Of a stretch of 29,991 nt of DNA, positions 7,912 through 15,803 are shown piece after piece. The position numbers and the translations under genes were made by a program. The notes beneath the pieces were generated by a model. It made no database searches and was not told the origin of the DNA. It worked only from the letters and a program-made list of their open reading frames with translations. The stretch lies in IMG/VR virus record IMGVR_UViG_3300035666_000125, positions 1 to 29,991 of that record. The stretch is one strand, 5' to 3'. Positions within the stretch are counted from its first letter, which is position 1, and each line of letters begins with the position of its first letter. Source of the stretch: a virus.

Positions 7912-9539
7912 TAGGATTTCCTGTAGAGGTTTTCTTCGGTCTCTTCAACCTCCCCACCGAATGGCTTCGAGCAGGCAGCCCAGATAGCCAACATGAGAGA
8001 GTCAGGGTAGTCGTCCTTTGCGCCACGCATGTCGGGGTGGTGCAGGGAAAGGAGACCGTTGCGATACTCCTTTTCTAAATCAAGCATCTGGGAATGGAAG
8101 GACTTCCATTCGCGGGTCTGGCGAAGCTCGTCCCCACCCGGCCATGTGATCATTCCTGTGTGTATATCTGCGAGAAACTGCCGTCCCATATCGTCTTTGC
8201 TCTGGGCGCTGAACGGGATCATGTCGATGTCAACGCCCTCAAAGCGGGCTTTTACCCGGTCGCCCAGGCTCACGCCGACACCAGTATAATCGAGGGCGAG
8301 GCGTTCGATGCCCCACTTGGCAAGGAACCTTTGGATCTCTTCAAACTGCGCTTCGTAGTCATCGCCCTGCATCTCAAGCCAGTCAACGACATGCTTACCA
8401 AAGATTTCTACAGTGAATGCCCCTTGCTCGCCATCGTAGCCTTCGAGGGTCTGGCGGGGATTGTCCCAGTTGACTTCGAGGACGGTAACGACGGTCGAGT
8501 CATGCAGCTTGCCGAAGTCGATGCCAGCAACGTAGTGCATTCCCTTGCGCGGGCGCGGGAGAACATTGGAGAAAACGCCGGTAGAGACACAGCGATTTTC
8601 AAACATGACCTCGTTGAGCGCGAGGCCACGGTGCAGCATGAAGCGGCAGAGGTAGGACATCTGGAACTCGTCGCTGCGCTCTCCCAGACGCATCATCTCC
8701 TTCTTGACGAACTTCTCATAGAAGGAGTTGTACTTGGCGGCGGTGGTCCAATCCGCGAAAAAGTGAGTACGGTCGGCCCCTTCGCGCTCTCTGCGCTCGT
8801 TGCGCCGGATGGTGTTGTAGAAATGGGATTTCTTGGCGTTCGCAGTGCCAATCTTGACGATTGTGCCACCAGTTGCAGCAAGCATCGGGCCGATGGATTT
8901 CGTTGCCTTCTCATCACTTATGTCTTGCGCCTCTTCCATGATACCGAGGTGGAGCGTCAACCCTTCGATGTTCGACTGATCACTGGCGGTGCTGCACTTG
9001 ATGTAGGAACCGTTAGAAAGTTTGAGTGTGTCACCGTTGTTCGTGTCGAACTGGAGGCCCAACTCGTTGGCAAGCTCGACCGCCTGTGGCTGCTTGAAAA
9101 AAGAACGGACGCGGTTGTAGATAACCCCAGCCTGTTCCTTCTTGGGGGCGAAGATGCCGATCCAGAAGCCATTTTCGTAGGATCGGATCGTGCCGCTCTT
9201 CGGATCGCGGTAGCGGAAGCGGTCATCCTCTGGGAACTGGCGAGCAAGCTCTGGCAGCAGGAGCATGCAGGAGCCAGCCGTTGCGCCGAGCGTGTGGGAT
9301 TTACCGCTCTGGCGCGAAAAGAGGGCGCTGATCTCTTCTGACTCACGCTCAAGAACCGCACGAAAGATTCTTTTGGCGAAAGAAATCTGATACGGGTAGA
9401 GTTTGCCGTTGGCAAGAAGCTCTGAAATCAGAACCATCTTGTCGATGATCTTCTCAGTCGTCAGGCCTGGGGTGCGGCGAACGATGAGGCTGTCCATCGT
9501 TAGCTGGGACAGGCCATCCTCTGGATCTTCATCGCTCAT
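7911..9539 (-). CDS. terL: Terminase large subunit
   Basis: 542 residues. This is the packaging motor: an ATPase plus a headful nuclease. The Walker A-type loop is SRQSGKSH (residues 75-82). Walker B with catalytic acids is HLGIMEEAQD (198-207). The RNase-H-like nuclease is shown by GIDFGKLHDS (D341), LALDYTGVG (D417) and DDYPDS (509-514). All ATPase and nuclease acids I would look for are present, so it should be active. The ATG overlaps the stop of the LAGLIDADG gene (ATGA). No small terminase subunit is recognisable next to it. Confidence 0.95.
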   Translation of the reverse strand: MSDEDPEDGLSQLTMDSLIVRRTPGLTTEKIIDKMVLISELLANGKLYPYQISFAKRIFRAVLERESEEISALFSRQSGKSHTLGATAGSCMLLLPELARQFPEDDRFRYRDPKSGTIRSYENGFWIGIFAPKKEQAGVIYNRVRSFFKQPQAVELANELGLQFDTNNGDTLKLSNGSYIKCSTASDQSNIEGLTLHLGIMEEAQDISDEKATKSIGPMLAATGGTIVKIGTANAKKSHFYNTIRRNERREREGADRTHFFADWTTAAKYNSFYEKFVKKEMMRLGERSDEFQMSYLCRFMLHRGLALNEVMFENRCVSTGVFSNVLPRPRKGMHYVAGIDFGKLHDSTVVTVLEVNWDNPRQTLEGYDGEQGAFTVEIFGKHVVDWLEMQGDDYEAQFEEIQRFLAKWGIERLALDYTGVGVSLGDRVKARFEGVDIDMIPFSAQSKDDMGRQFLADIHTGMITWPGGDELRQTREWKSFHSQMLDLEKEYRNGLLSLHHPDMRGAKDDYPDSLMLAIWAACSKPFGGEVEETEENLYRKS

Positions 9540-10339
9540 GCGCGTACCTCATACACAGAAATAGGTTTAGGCAATCGGAGGATCTTCAAAACGGGCGTTT
9601 CGTACCACATATCGCCGTATTTGTCTTTGATGGTGGAGATCTTCGCCGCTGATTTCTTGACGGGAGAGTGCGACAGACGCTTATCGCGCAGTTGTCCCAC
9701 GAGATCCACAAATAAACGGTAGTTGGCGTACCCGCTGAATATGAGGCGGTGCGCGTCGGGCTGGTTCTTGGTCGGACTGTCTCGACGCTGCCCGCGAAAA
9801 CCGTGGCTGGCGTGGATGTCGCGCATGAGGGATGAGAAAGCAGTGTTGGTGCTGCGCCTCATGCCCATGTCGATGTCGTTTCCACCCTTCTTCGCGGACA
9901 TCCAGCCGTCAGCGCCCCACAGGCCGCGCAAAAAAGCTACTTGGGCCGTGGAGTGAAAAAGAGACACAGCAGTTGGGAACCCCTCTATGAAGCACATCTT
10001 CCTAATAAAATGACGTAGGGGGTTGTTGATGCCGCCGGTCATCGTCAAATCGAACCCGGCGAGCTTGTTGTACCACGAAACTTTTACTGTGGGGAACTCT
10101 TTGCTGACGAGGCGCTCCAGATGATTTAGGCACCACACGTCGCTGTTGGCGAATCTTACCGACTGACTGGCGTTATTTATGGTGCCATCGCCCAGAAGCC
10201 ACCCGAGAATCTCTGCTTTGCCGTCAGTGATCGGCTCGACCCCGGTAGCGCGGTGCTGCTTGCCCTGGTTATCGTTGAAAAAGTAGTCGTAGGGCAGTTG
10301 GACGGGTGCGGAAGGGAGAATCCGGCTCGCTGGGCTCAT
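9536..10339 (-). CDS. Intein-derived LAGLIDADG homing endonuclease, apparently free-standing
   Basis: 267 residues from the ATG at 10339. Two LAGLIDADG motifs are present: ILGWLLGDG (residues 44-52) and FLRGLWGADG (136-145), each with its catalytic acid, so this is a single-chain enzyme. The C-terminus (ETPVLKILRLPKPISVYEV) resembles intein splicing block F but stops there: no His-Asn end and no downstream extein. The frame upstream of the ATG is open but crosses a terminator and has no ATG, GTG or TTG start in the 26 codons between the terminator and the chosen ATG. The best reading is an intein endonuclease core that lost its splicing ends. It overlaps terL by 4 bases (ATGA). Confidence 0.8.
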   Translation of the reverse strand: MSPASRILPSAPVQLPYDYFFNDNQGKQHRATGVEPITDGKAEILGWLLGDGTINNASQSVRFANSDVWCLNHLERLVSKEFPTVKVSWYNKLAGFDLTMTGGINNPLRHFIRKMCFIEGFPTAVSLFHSTAQVAFLRGLWGADGWMSAKKGGNDIDMGMRRSTNTAFSSLMRDIHASHGFRGQRRDSPTKNQPDAHRLIFSGYANYRLFVDLVGQLRDKRLSHSPVKKSAAKISTIKDKYGDMWYETPVLKILRLPKPISVYEVRA

Positions 10340-10417
10340 CAGAAGCTCGCCTGGGGCGATATTCTGGACGGGTAGGGTCTGGGTGGCAGTTCGGACGATT
10401 GCGCGTCCTGGGGCATC
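10340..10417 (-). other. Untranslated remnant resembling intein N-terminal (Hint) block
   Basis: In the same frame as the endonuclease, the 26 codons upstream of its ATG read APGRAIVRTATQTLPVQNIA and then PGELL. This resembles the start of an intein splicing domain ('g.tlV.T..g.lpVqdI.pGdlLms'). There is no start codon inside it, the usual first Cys/Ser is not evident, and it begins at the T-tract of a terminator. I therefore annotate it as a probable decayed piece, not coding sequence. This is inference from similarity by eye. Confidence 0.45.
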
Positions 10418-10452
10418 AAAAAAGAAGCCTCCGCGTAAAACTACGCGGAGGC
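10418..10452 (-). terminator. Rho-independent terminator between MoxR-VWA unit and terminase unit
   Basis: Bases 10427-10437 and 10442-10452 form a perfect 11-bp GC-rich stem (GCCTCCGCGTA and its complement) with a 4-base loop. The minus-strand product continues TTCTTTTTT. This is a textbook terminator and marks a transcription boundary ahead of the endonuclease and terL. The terminase unit must be read by read-through or by a promoter I could not place. Confidence 0.85.
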
Positions 10453-10567
10453 ATCGCTCTTCACCACAGAACGTGGATTTTGGATATTGGCTGGGCAGTG
10501 AAAGCCGACCGCAGGGCAGTCGGATGGAGCAGTGGTCGGACAGGGCCGTGGGGTAGAACACCCGCGA

Positions 10568-10589
10568 ACCCTACCACAAGCGGTAGGGT
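10568..10589 (-). terminator. Hairpin directly after the 257-residue gene
   Basis: An 8-bp perfect stem (ACCCTACC with its complement, loop of 6) starts 1 base after the stop codon at 10591. No T-tract follows, so it may act as an mRNA 3' stabiliser with the true terminator at 10418-10452. The ~115 bases between the two hairpins hold nothing else I can recognise. Confidence 0.45.
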
Positions 10590-10590
10590 G

Positions 10591-11364
10591 TCAACCCTTG
10601 GAGCGAACAAGGGCTTTAATGTAGGCCTCTGGTGCGCGGGTCTGGAGGTTGCGCTTGCGGTGGGGAGCGACCTTGGCCTCCTTCACAGCATCCATGGGAG
10701 ATTCGTCTCCCCGGCCTGCTACATAGTCTTCTGGATTGGACGCCGCACTCACTGATTTCTTGGCGGGAGCGTCGGTCAGCCCGAGAAGCTCTGCTAGATC
10801 GTCTTGCGCTTGCGGCTGCGAGCCCGGCATGACGTAGTGCGTCAGGGGACCGACGCGCATGGTCTCTGCATTGCTAGGCCTACGCTGCATGAGCAGTGCT
10901 GCGCCCACGCTAGCGTGGTAGGCTGCGTGGAAGGTGTCGCCTTGGGAGGGGGCGTCGTACTTGTAGTAAACGACTTCGACGTTGCCTCCGCCATCCGTCT
11001 TGAACTTTTTGAGTATCCCGCCGATGTAGGCGTCGATGTCGTTCTTGCTCGACAGGTCGTACTGCCGCATGTAACGATTGTCTCCCCTAGCGACTTCGGG
11101 CATGTAGAGGATGGACGCACCCATGCTGACGATCTGCACCTCGTACTCGGAAGCTGCGCTGCCCGCCTTGCGGACAACGGTGACGAGGCTGCCGTTGAAC
11201 GAGGCTGGGACGGCATCGTAGAGGTAGTTTGTTCCGCTGATCTTGCTGCCCATGCGTTGGTTCTCCTGTGCGGTGGTCTTGAGGTCGTTGACGATGCTGG
11301 ACATACTCGGCTTTCCGAGCTTTTTTACTAGCTCGGAAATGTTGTTGACCAGGGAGTTAGACAT
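10591..11364 (-). CDS. Unknown protein, third gene of the MoxR-VWA unit
   Basis: 257 residues, no family recognised. It is a soluble mixed alpha/beta sequence with a basic C-terminus (HRKRNLQTRAPEAYIKALV). A central stretch has several Tyr (KNDIDAYIGGILKKF, VEVVYYKYDAP). It begins 5 bases after the VWA gene ends and is closed by two hairpins, so it belongs to the same transcript as MoxR and VWA. In other MoxR-VWA operons the extra genes are often substrates or adaptors; that role is only inferred here. A small-terminase role is also possible from its place before terL. Confidence 0.7.
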   Translation of the reverse strand: MSNSLVNNISELVKKLGKPSMSSIVNDLKTTAQENQRMGSKISGTNYLYDAVPASFNGSLVTVVRKAGSAASEYEVQIVSMGASILYMPEVARGDNRYMRQYDLSSKNDIDAYIGGILKKFKTDGGGNVEVVYYKYDAPSQGDTFHAAYHASVGAALLMQRRPSNAETMRVGPLTHYVMPGSQPQAQDDLAELLGLTDAPAKKSVSAASNPEDYVAGRGDESPMDAVKEAKVAPHRKRNLQTRAPEAYIKALVRSKG

Positions 11365-11369
11365 AGGCC

Positions 11370-12857
11370 TTACTCGTCATCATCGTCATCGTCGGCGGGA
11401 GCAGTGCGCTGCGCTCCGGTGGGTTCGTGGATGCCGAGCGATGACTCTTCCTCGTTGATGCCGTCGAGGGCGTTGCCGACCGTCAGTTCGTTCTTGGCGT
11501 TGTCCCAGGTGATCTTCTGGTGCGTGTCGCTGGCGGCGATCAGAGCGCCGATGTGACCCCCATAGGAGCGAAGACTGTGCGAGATGAACAGGCTCCGCAG
11601 GATGGTGCGAGCAGGCTTGTCCGTCTTGAGCGAGGGATTGATGGGCGAGCATCCATCCGTGATCAGAACGATGTCGCATTTCTTGTAGGTCGGGTCCTCA
11701 CTCACGTTCTTGTACGCGAAGCGCACAGCGGCCTCGATGTCAGTCGAAGAGCCGTTATAGCTCTGCCGACCGAGCCACTTCATCGCGTTGAGCGCACTGG
11801 TCTTGTCCATTGCGGTCTGCATGTTCGTGCGAGACGGTGCGCCTGCGAAGGGGACAACCCAGACTTTGTAGTTGCCCTTCATGGCGAACTGGAGCAGTGC
11901 GAGCGTGATCACGTTGGACGCGAAGGCGCGGCAGACGCGACCACCGAGATCTTGAGCCATCATCGACCCTGACACGTCGAGCAGCACGAAGAGGTGGGAG
12001 ATACCTTCCTTCTCTTCGATGTTGTACTTCACGTCCAAGTTCTTGTTGGCGACCTTAGCGTCGAAAGTCTCATGCGCGACCTCCGTGGGATCGACAGTGG
12101 AAACTTGAGTGTGATCCTCCATCTGATCTACACGCTTGCGGTCCTTCTCTTCGTCGCTGTCCTTGTCCTTGAGCTTGGCGAGGCCGAGCTTCTCGGACAG
12201 CTTGGTGAAGACCTCGAACAGCAGCGGGTACATCTTCGGGAGTTCCTGACCCTTGCTGACAACGGAACCCGCAAGCTGGCTACTGGAACTTTCAGTAGCA
12301 TCGTAGTAGCGACCCGCGCCGCAGCCGGAACTGATGAACGCTGACAGTTCCTCGGACTCAAGAATGTCCTGGTAGGTGGTCAGTTGCTTGTAGATGAGGT
12401 CGAAGGACAGAGGGGTGGCACGCGCCCTCTGGATCTCATCAAGGCCGTTCTGGTCGATGTAGGTGCCGCTGAACGACCCGCTGGCGTGGTCGATGTTCTG
12501 GGTCTTGCTGGCAGCGAGGGCGCGGGCCTCTTGAGCCTTCTTCAACTGCTCGACGAAGACGAGAACCGCCTTCATCGGATCGTTGAGCTTGATCAGCGCC
12601 TCCATGTAGGTCGAGGTGGCGAGGGACTCAAGAAAGTCCTTGCGCTGCGCGATCTGGCTGCGCGAGGTCCAGAATGCGGGATCGAAGCGGTCGATGTCCT
12701 TGAGCAGCTCCTCGTCGGGGATGAAGGACGTTCCCTTGTTGGAGCAGACCAGATAGATGTCGAGGATCAGATCGGGGTCGCTGACCTTGTTGTCGATGCA
12801 GACCTTCTTCAAGGACTCAGCGATGGTCGGGATGATAAAGCCGTCGTTGACGTTCAT
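11370..12857 (-). CDS. VWA-domain protein, partner of the MoxR ATPase
   Basis: 495 residues. The C-terminal half is a von Willebrand factor A domain with a complete metal-site (MIDAS) motif: DVSGS (D294, S296, S298), T372 in NGSSTDIEAA, and LITDG (D401). The layout (long helical N-terminus, acidic linker at about 228-260, VWA near residues 285-450) is like ViaA/CobT-type partners of AAA+ ATPases. The C-terminus ends in an Asp run. It follows the MoxR gene by 45 bases. In known pairs the VWA protein bridges the ATPase to a target; the target here is unknown. Confidence 0.85.
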   Translation of the reverse strand: MNVNDGFIIPTIAESLKKVCIDNKVSDPDLILDIYLVCSNKGTSFIPDEELLKDIDRFDPAFWTSRSQIAQRKDFLESLATSTYMEALIKLNDPMKAVLVFVEQLKKAQEARALAASKTQNIDHASGSFSGTYIDQNGLDEIQRARATPLSFDLIYKQLTTYQDILESEELSAFISSGCGAGRYYDATESSSSQLAGSVVSKGQELPKMYPLLFEVFTKLSEKLGLAKLKDKDSDEEKDRKRVDQMEDHTQVSTVDPTEVAHETFDAKVANKNLDVKYNIEEKEGISHLFVLLDVSGSMMAQDLGGRVCRAFASNVITLALLQFAMKGNYKVWVVPFAGAPSRTNMQTAMDKTSALNAMKWLGRQSYNGSSTDIEAAVRFAYKNVSEDPTYKKCDIVLITDGCSPINPSLKTDKPARTILRSLFISHSLRSYGGHIGALIAASDTHQKITWDNAKNELTVGNALDGINEEESSLGIHEPTGAQRTAPADDDDDDE

Positions 12858-12902
12858 GGGTTCCTCGTGTTTGTTTGAGTGTGGTTGCTTGTGAGTCGCA
12901 GC

Positions 12903-14021
12903 TTAGGTGGCCTGGGACTTCTGGTACAGGGTATCTGCGAGCTTCAAGATGCTCTCGCACTCGGCTGCGCCTCTCGCTTCGCCCAGGTGGTTGCAGGCAT
13001 CGAACGCTTCTCGGGCCTCTACTGCGACGGAGAGGATTTCCTCGTAGGTCTCAGCCGCCTCTGCGAACTGCTTGAGCCGCTGGATGCGCGAGGTGGTGAT
13101 CAGCACATGCGCCTTGGCTTGCTGCTCTTGCAGCGCGGTGCCGTAGACAGACATGGCAGTGCCGAACTTCTGTGCGCTAGTCTTATCATTGGTGACGACG
13201 AAGCACGTCTCCAGCGCGGTCAGGTCTTGCACAAGTGCAACGCTGCGGCCCGACAGGACTGCGCTGGATCGAACGATGTCCAGGCATCGCTTGACGGTTC
13301 GGTCTGTGAGTTCCAGGCCCTCACAGATCTTGAGGTAGACGCCCATGAGCTTGTCGTTGATCTCGACCTTCCGCAGGGCGCGGTTGATCCGCAATACGTC
13401 TGAAAAGTTGAGTGCAGGGATGACAACCGGATTGCGGTCGGCCTTGAGCATCCGCATGCGATCCTCAAGGCGGGGCAGCTTCTCCAGCTTGGCGCGAAAC
13501 AGGAAGCGGTCGAGGACAGCCTCAAGCTCACCGTCCTCGTCGCGGTTGAAGTTGGTGGTGGCGATGGCCGTATGCAGGGGAGACTTCACCTGCTGGACGC
13601 CGCGAGTGAAGGTGCGCTCGTTGAGGATCTCAAGCAGGGCGCGAAGAGCGCCACTGGAGAGGTCGAACACTTCATCAATGAACCCGAAGTGCGACTCGAC
13701 AAGTGAGCCTTCGGTGCGGTGCTGGTAGACACCCTCTTCGCGGAAGAGCTTCATGTCGAGCGGGCCGACGAGGTAGTCCTCCGTCATTTTCTTGGTGCAT
13801 TGGACCTTGAAGGTGTCACAGCCTTGCAGCACGTCGAAAAACATGCGTACCATGTAGGACTTGGCAACGCCAGGAGGACCTTCCATCAGCAAGTGCTGGC
13901 CGGTGATGGTCGCGTACTTCATCTGCTCCACGATGGCGGTGCGCCCGATGACGGCCTTGTCGAGAGCGGAGAACGTAGCGTTGATGCGGGCTACTGAGTC
14001 CCTTACTGGCGCGGTTTGCAT
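12903..14021 (-). CDS. MoxR-type AAA+ ATPase
   Basis: 372 residues, usual length for the family. Walker A is GPPGVAKS (48-55), Walker B is FGFIDEV (112-118), sensor 1 is ATTNF (154-158), and an arginine-finger candidate is VLDRF (R172). The insert LLEILNERTFTRG (129-141) is typical of MoxR/RavA proteins. The C-terminal ~90 residues are helical. A clear Shine-Dalgarno (AAAGGAG) lies 4 bases before the ATG. With the VWA gene downstream it forms the classic MoxR-VWA pair, which acts as a chaperone or metal-insertion machine in bacteria. Confidence 0.9.
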   Translation of the reverse strand: MQTAPVRDSVARINATFSALDKAVIGRTAIVEQMKYATITGQHLLMEGPPGVAKSYMVRMFFDVLQGCDTFKVQCTKKMTEDYLVGPLDMKLFREEGVYQHRTEGSLVESHFGFIDEVFDLSSGALRALLEILNERTFTRGVQQVKSPLHTAIATTNFNRDEDGELEAVLDRFLFRAKLEKLPRLEDRMRMLKADRNPVVIPALNFSDVLRINRALRKVEINDKLMGVYLKICEGLELTDRTVKRCLDIVRSSAVLSGRSVALVQDLTALETCFVVTNDKTSAQKFGTAMSVYGTALQEQQAKAHVLITTSRIQRLKQFAEAAETYEEILSVAVEAREAFDACNHLGEARGAAECESILKLADTLYQKSQAT

Positions 14022-14065
14022 GTTGCTCCTTTGCTGTTTGGTAGCTGCTGCTTGGTTGGACTTCG

Positions 14066-14092
14066 ACTGTACGCGGCCTGGAGATTATGGAA
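14066..14092 (-). promoter_or_regulatory. Candidate promoter upstream of MoxR gene
   Basis: Minus strand: TTCCAT, 15 bases, TACAGT, with a shared TAATC...GGCC spacer. A similar 27-base block (TTGCCG, 15 bases, TACAGT) stands before the 217-residue gene at 14858-14884. It follows a terminator and precedes a gene start, as a promoter would. The -10 and -35 matches to sigma-70 are only moderate. Confidence 0.4.
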
Positions 14093-14096
14093 GCGG

Positions 14097-14135
14097 GACA
14101 AAAGAAAACCCACGCAGGGGTTGCCTGCGTGGGTT
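14097..14135 (-). terminator. Rho-independent terminator after the 217-residue gene
   Basis: Bases 14107-14118 and 14124-14135 form a perfect 12-bp stem (AACCCACGCAGG and complement, loop of 5). On the minus strand it runs on into TTCTTTTGTC. Position is 29 bases after the stop codon at 14165. Confidence 0.85.
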
Positions 14136-14164
14136 CTCGAACCTTACTCGGTGACGAGGGCCGG

Positions 14165-14818
14165 TTACTTCTTCGCCTTGCCGGGGAGCGCGGTGCGCTT
14201 CGCGGGCGGGGCGGCGGGGGCCTTCTTGTTCGGATCCGCGAGCTTCTCGGCCTTGCAGGTCTCTTCGTCGAGGGTGACACCACCCTTGATCCAGTGCAGC
14301 TTGGTCTCACCACCCGAGACGCGGCTGGCCTTGTAGGCGTCGGTGAAGCTGGAGGTGAACTCCATCTCGCCGCCGTCCTTCTCGATGACGAGACGGGCCG
14401 TGTAGTCGGTGTAGGCCGCACGCAGCTCCTCTTCGCTCATGCCAGCCAGGGTCGAGGCGATCTCCTCCTTGGCGTTGCCCTGCGAGACGAAGTAGTCGAG
14501 CAGTTCCGACTTGATGTTTTCGATCTCGGCCTGGGCGACGGTATCGGCCACGAACTCCTTCTGCGCGTCGGTGACGAGATCCGAATCGTCGGCGGGCTGC
14601 TCTTCGGCGGCGGGCTCCTCGGCAGCGGGTTCCGGCTCGGGCTCGGCAGCGGGCTTGGCCTTCGCGGGCGGCTTGGCTTTGCTGGACTTGTCGTTGGCGG
14701 GCGGGACCACGGTGGCGGGCGGCGCAGCGGGGGTGACATCCCCTCCGTTGAGCTTGGCGGCGACCTTGGTGGCGATCAGATCCGCGAGGGATTCGACCAG
14801 TGTGGTGATGTCAGTCAT
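14165..14818 (-). CDS. Unknown protein with Ala/Pro/Glu-rich linker
   Basis: 217 residues. A short helical start (about 1-25) is followed by a low-complexity Pro/Ala/Lys/Glu stretch to about residue 80, a helical folded core (QKEFVADTVAQAEIENIKSE, GMSEEELRAAYTDYTARLV) and a basic tail. It has an excellent Shine-Dalgarno (AAGGAGGACAGC before the ATG), its own candidate promoter and its own terminator, so it is probably a single, strongly expressed gene. I do not recognise the family. Confidence 0.7.
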   Translation of the reverse strand: MTDITTLVESLADLIATKVAAKLNGGDVTPAAPPATVVPPANDKSSKAKPPAKAKPAAEPEPEPAAEEPAAEEQPADDSDLVTDAQKEFVADTVAQAEIENIKSELLDYFVSQGNAKEEIASTLAGMSEEELRAAYTDYTARLVIEKDGGEMEFTSSFTDAYKASRVSGGETKLHWIKGGVTLDEETCKAEKLADPNKKAPAAPPAKRTALPGKAKK

Positions 14819-14857
14819 GCTGTCCTCCTTGTAGGGTTTGGACGGTGGTGAGCGATT

Positions 14858-14884
14858 ACTGTAGCAGGCCGTGGATTACGGCAA
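14858..14884 (-). promoter_or_regulatory. Candidate promoter upstream of the 217-residue gene
   Basis: Minus strand: TTGCCG, 15 bases, TACAGT, sharing TAATC, GGCC and TACAGT with the block at 14066-14092. It overlaps the last codons of queE. Similarity of the two blocks is the main evidence. Confidence 0.4.
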
Positions 14885-15574
14885 GCTCAGAATCTTGTGA
14901 AGCTGGATCGAAAGGCGGAAGCCTTGCGACAGTGAGAGCGAAAGAGCGGCCTGTAAGTTTTCGCGTGTGCGATTGGCCCGTGTGATGGGATCATCGCTGC
15001 GATCTTCTACAGGTTGGAGATAGATTACTGCGCCTGGATCGTGCGCTATAACGTGGTTGATCAGTTGCGTCTTGGCCGGGACAAGGACTTTGTACCAGTC
15101 AGCTTTGATCACGATGCGTGCGGTCTTGGGCGAGCATGACAGGAATATATCGGGCCTGCTGTAGTGCAAAGGGTTGAACTTCGGCTCGACGGTCCCGTTC
15201 GTTTCGACATCGACCCAGCCGAAACTTCCGAAGACGATCCGCTCAAGAAAAGGTACATCAAGCTGGAGCAGTGGCTCGCCTCCGGTGAGGACGAGGCCGA
15301 ACTTGTCAAAGTCGTCCGTCTTGATGTGCGCGATGCTTGCGAGAACGGCGATCCTTGCGCGGATCTCCGTGGTGGTCATCTCGGTGCTGCGGTGAAGCTG
15401 CGGGGTATCGCACCAGGGACAGGTCGCGCTGGGCTTGGATTCGTCCTCCCAGAGATTGCAGCCTGAGAAGCGGATGAAGAAACATGGCATTCCCGCATGG
15501 CGACCTTCTCCTTGGATCGTGGGACCAAAGATTTCGCTAATGCGGTACTTACTACGCTGGAGAGAATCGTTCAT
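14876..15574 (-). CDS. queE: 7-carboxy-7-deazaguanine synthase (radical SAM)
   Basis: 232 residues. QueE converts 6-carboxy-tetrahydropterin to 7-carboxy-7-deazaguanine, on the route to preQ0. Seen here: the family opening EIFGPTIQGEGRHAGMPCFF (residues 14-33), a cluster motif C39-X12-C52-X2-C55 (QueE proteins often carry such an enlarged loop in place of CX3CX2C), and TGGEP (97-101). In phages this pathway feeds 7-deazaguanine modification of DNA as protection from restriction. FolE, the first step, is two genes upstream. QueD and QueC are not in this window. The ATG overlaps the upstream 83-residue gene by 23 bases. Confidence 0.92.
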   Translation of the reverse strand: MNDSLQRSKYRISEIFGPTIQGEGRHAGMPCFFIRFSGCNLWEDESKPSATCPWCDTPQLHRSTEMTTTEIRARIAVLASIAHIKTDDFDKFGLVLTGGEPLLQLDVPFLERIVFGSFGWVDVETNGTVEPKFNPLHYSRPDIFLSCSPKTARIVIKADWYKVLVPAKTQLINHVIAHDPGAVIYLQPVEDRSDDPITRANRTRENLQAALSLSLSQGFRLSIQLHKILSLP

Positions 15575-15803
15575 CGTGCCAGTGCTCCATCTTGTTCATC
15601 ACTTCGTCGGAGAAGCCAGCAGCTTGGTACGGCTCTTTCTCCTTGAAGCGGAAAGCGGTTTGGACGGTCCATTCTCCGTCAGTGCTGTTGACGCGGCGTA
15701 GAGCGCCAAGCACCACGACATCAAAACGGCTGTGGAGTGCGTCGAGAAGTTCCTCGTCCGTGGCGAGGTCGAGAGGGGAGGGGCGGGCTGGTTCATCGGT
15801 CAT
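15552..15803 (-). CDS. Unknown small protein between folE and queE
   Basis: 83 residues from the ATG at 15803, chosen because it makes an ATGA overlap with the folE stop; a start 24 bases upstream is possible. It lacks the His motif of QueD, so it is not the missing pathway enzyme. Mixed alpha/beta, acidic start. Its place inside the folE-queE unit hints at a link to that pathway, but nothing in the sequence shows a reaction. Confidence 0.6.
   Translation of the reverse strand: MTDEPARPSPLDLATDEELLDALHSRFDVVVLGALRRVNSTDGEWTVQTAFRFKEKEPYQAAGFSDEVMNKMEHWHDERFSPA

Noticed and set aside
8094-9341. Plus-strand open frame of 415 codons opposite terL
   Set aside because: Antisense to a terminase with all catalytic motifs; no recognisable protein features.
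15552-15803. QueD as the identity of the gene between folE and queE
   Set aside because: At 83 residues it is too short and lacks the zinc-binding His motif of QueD.
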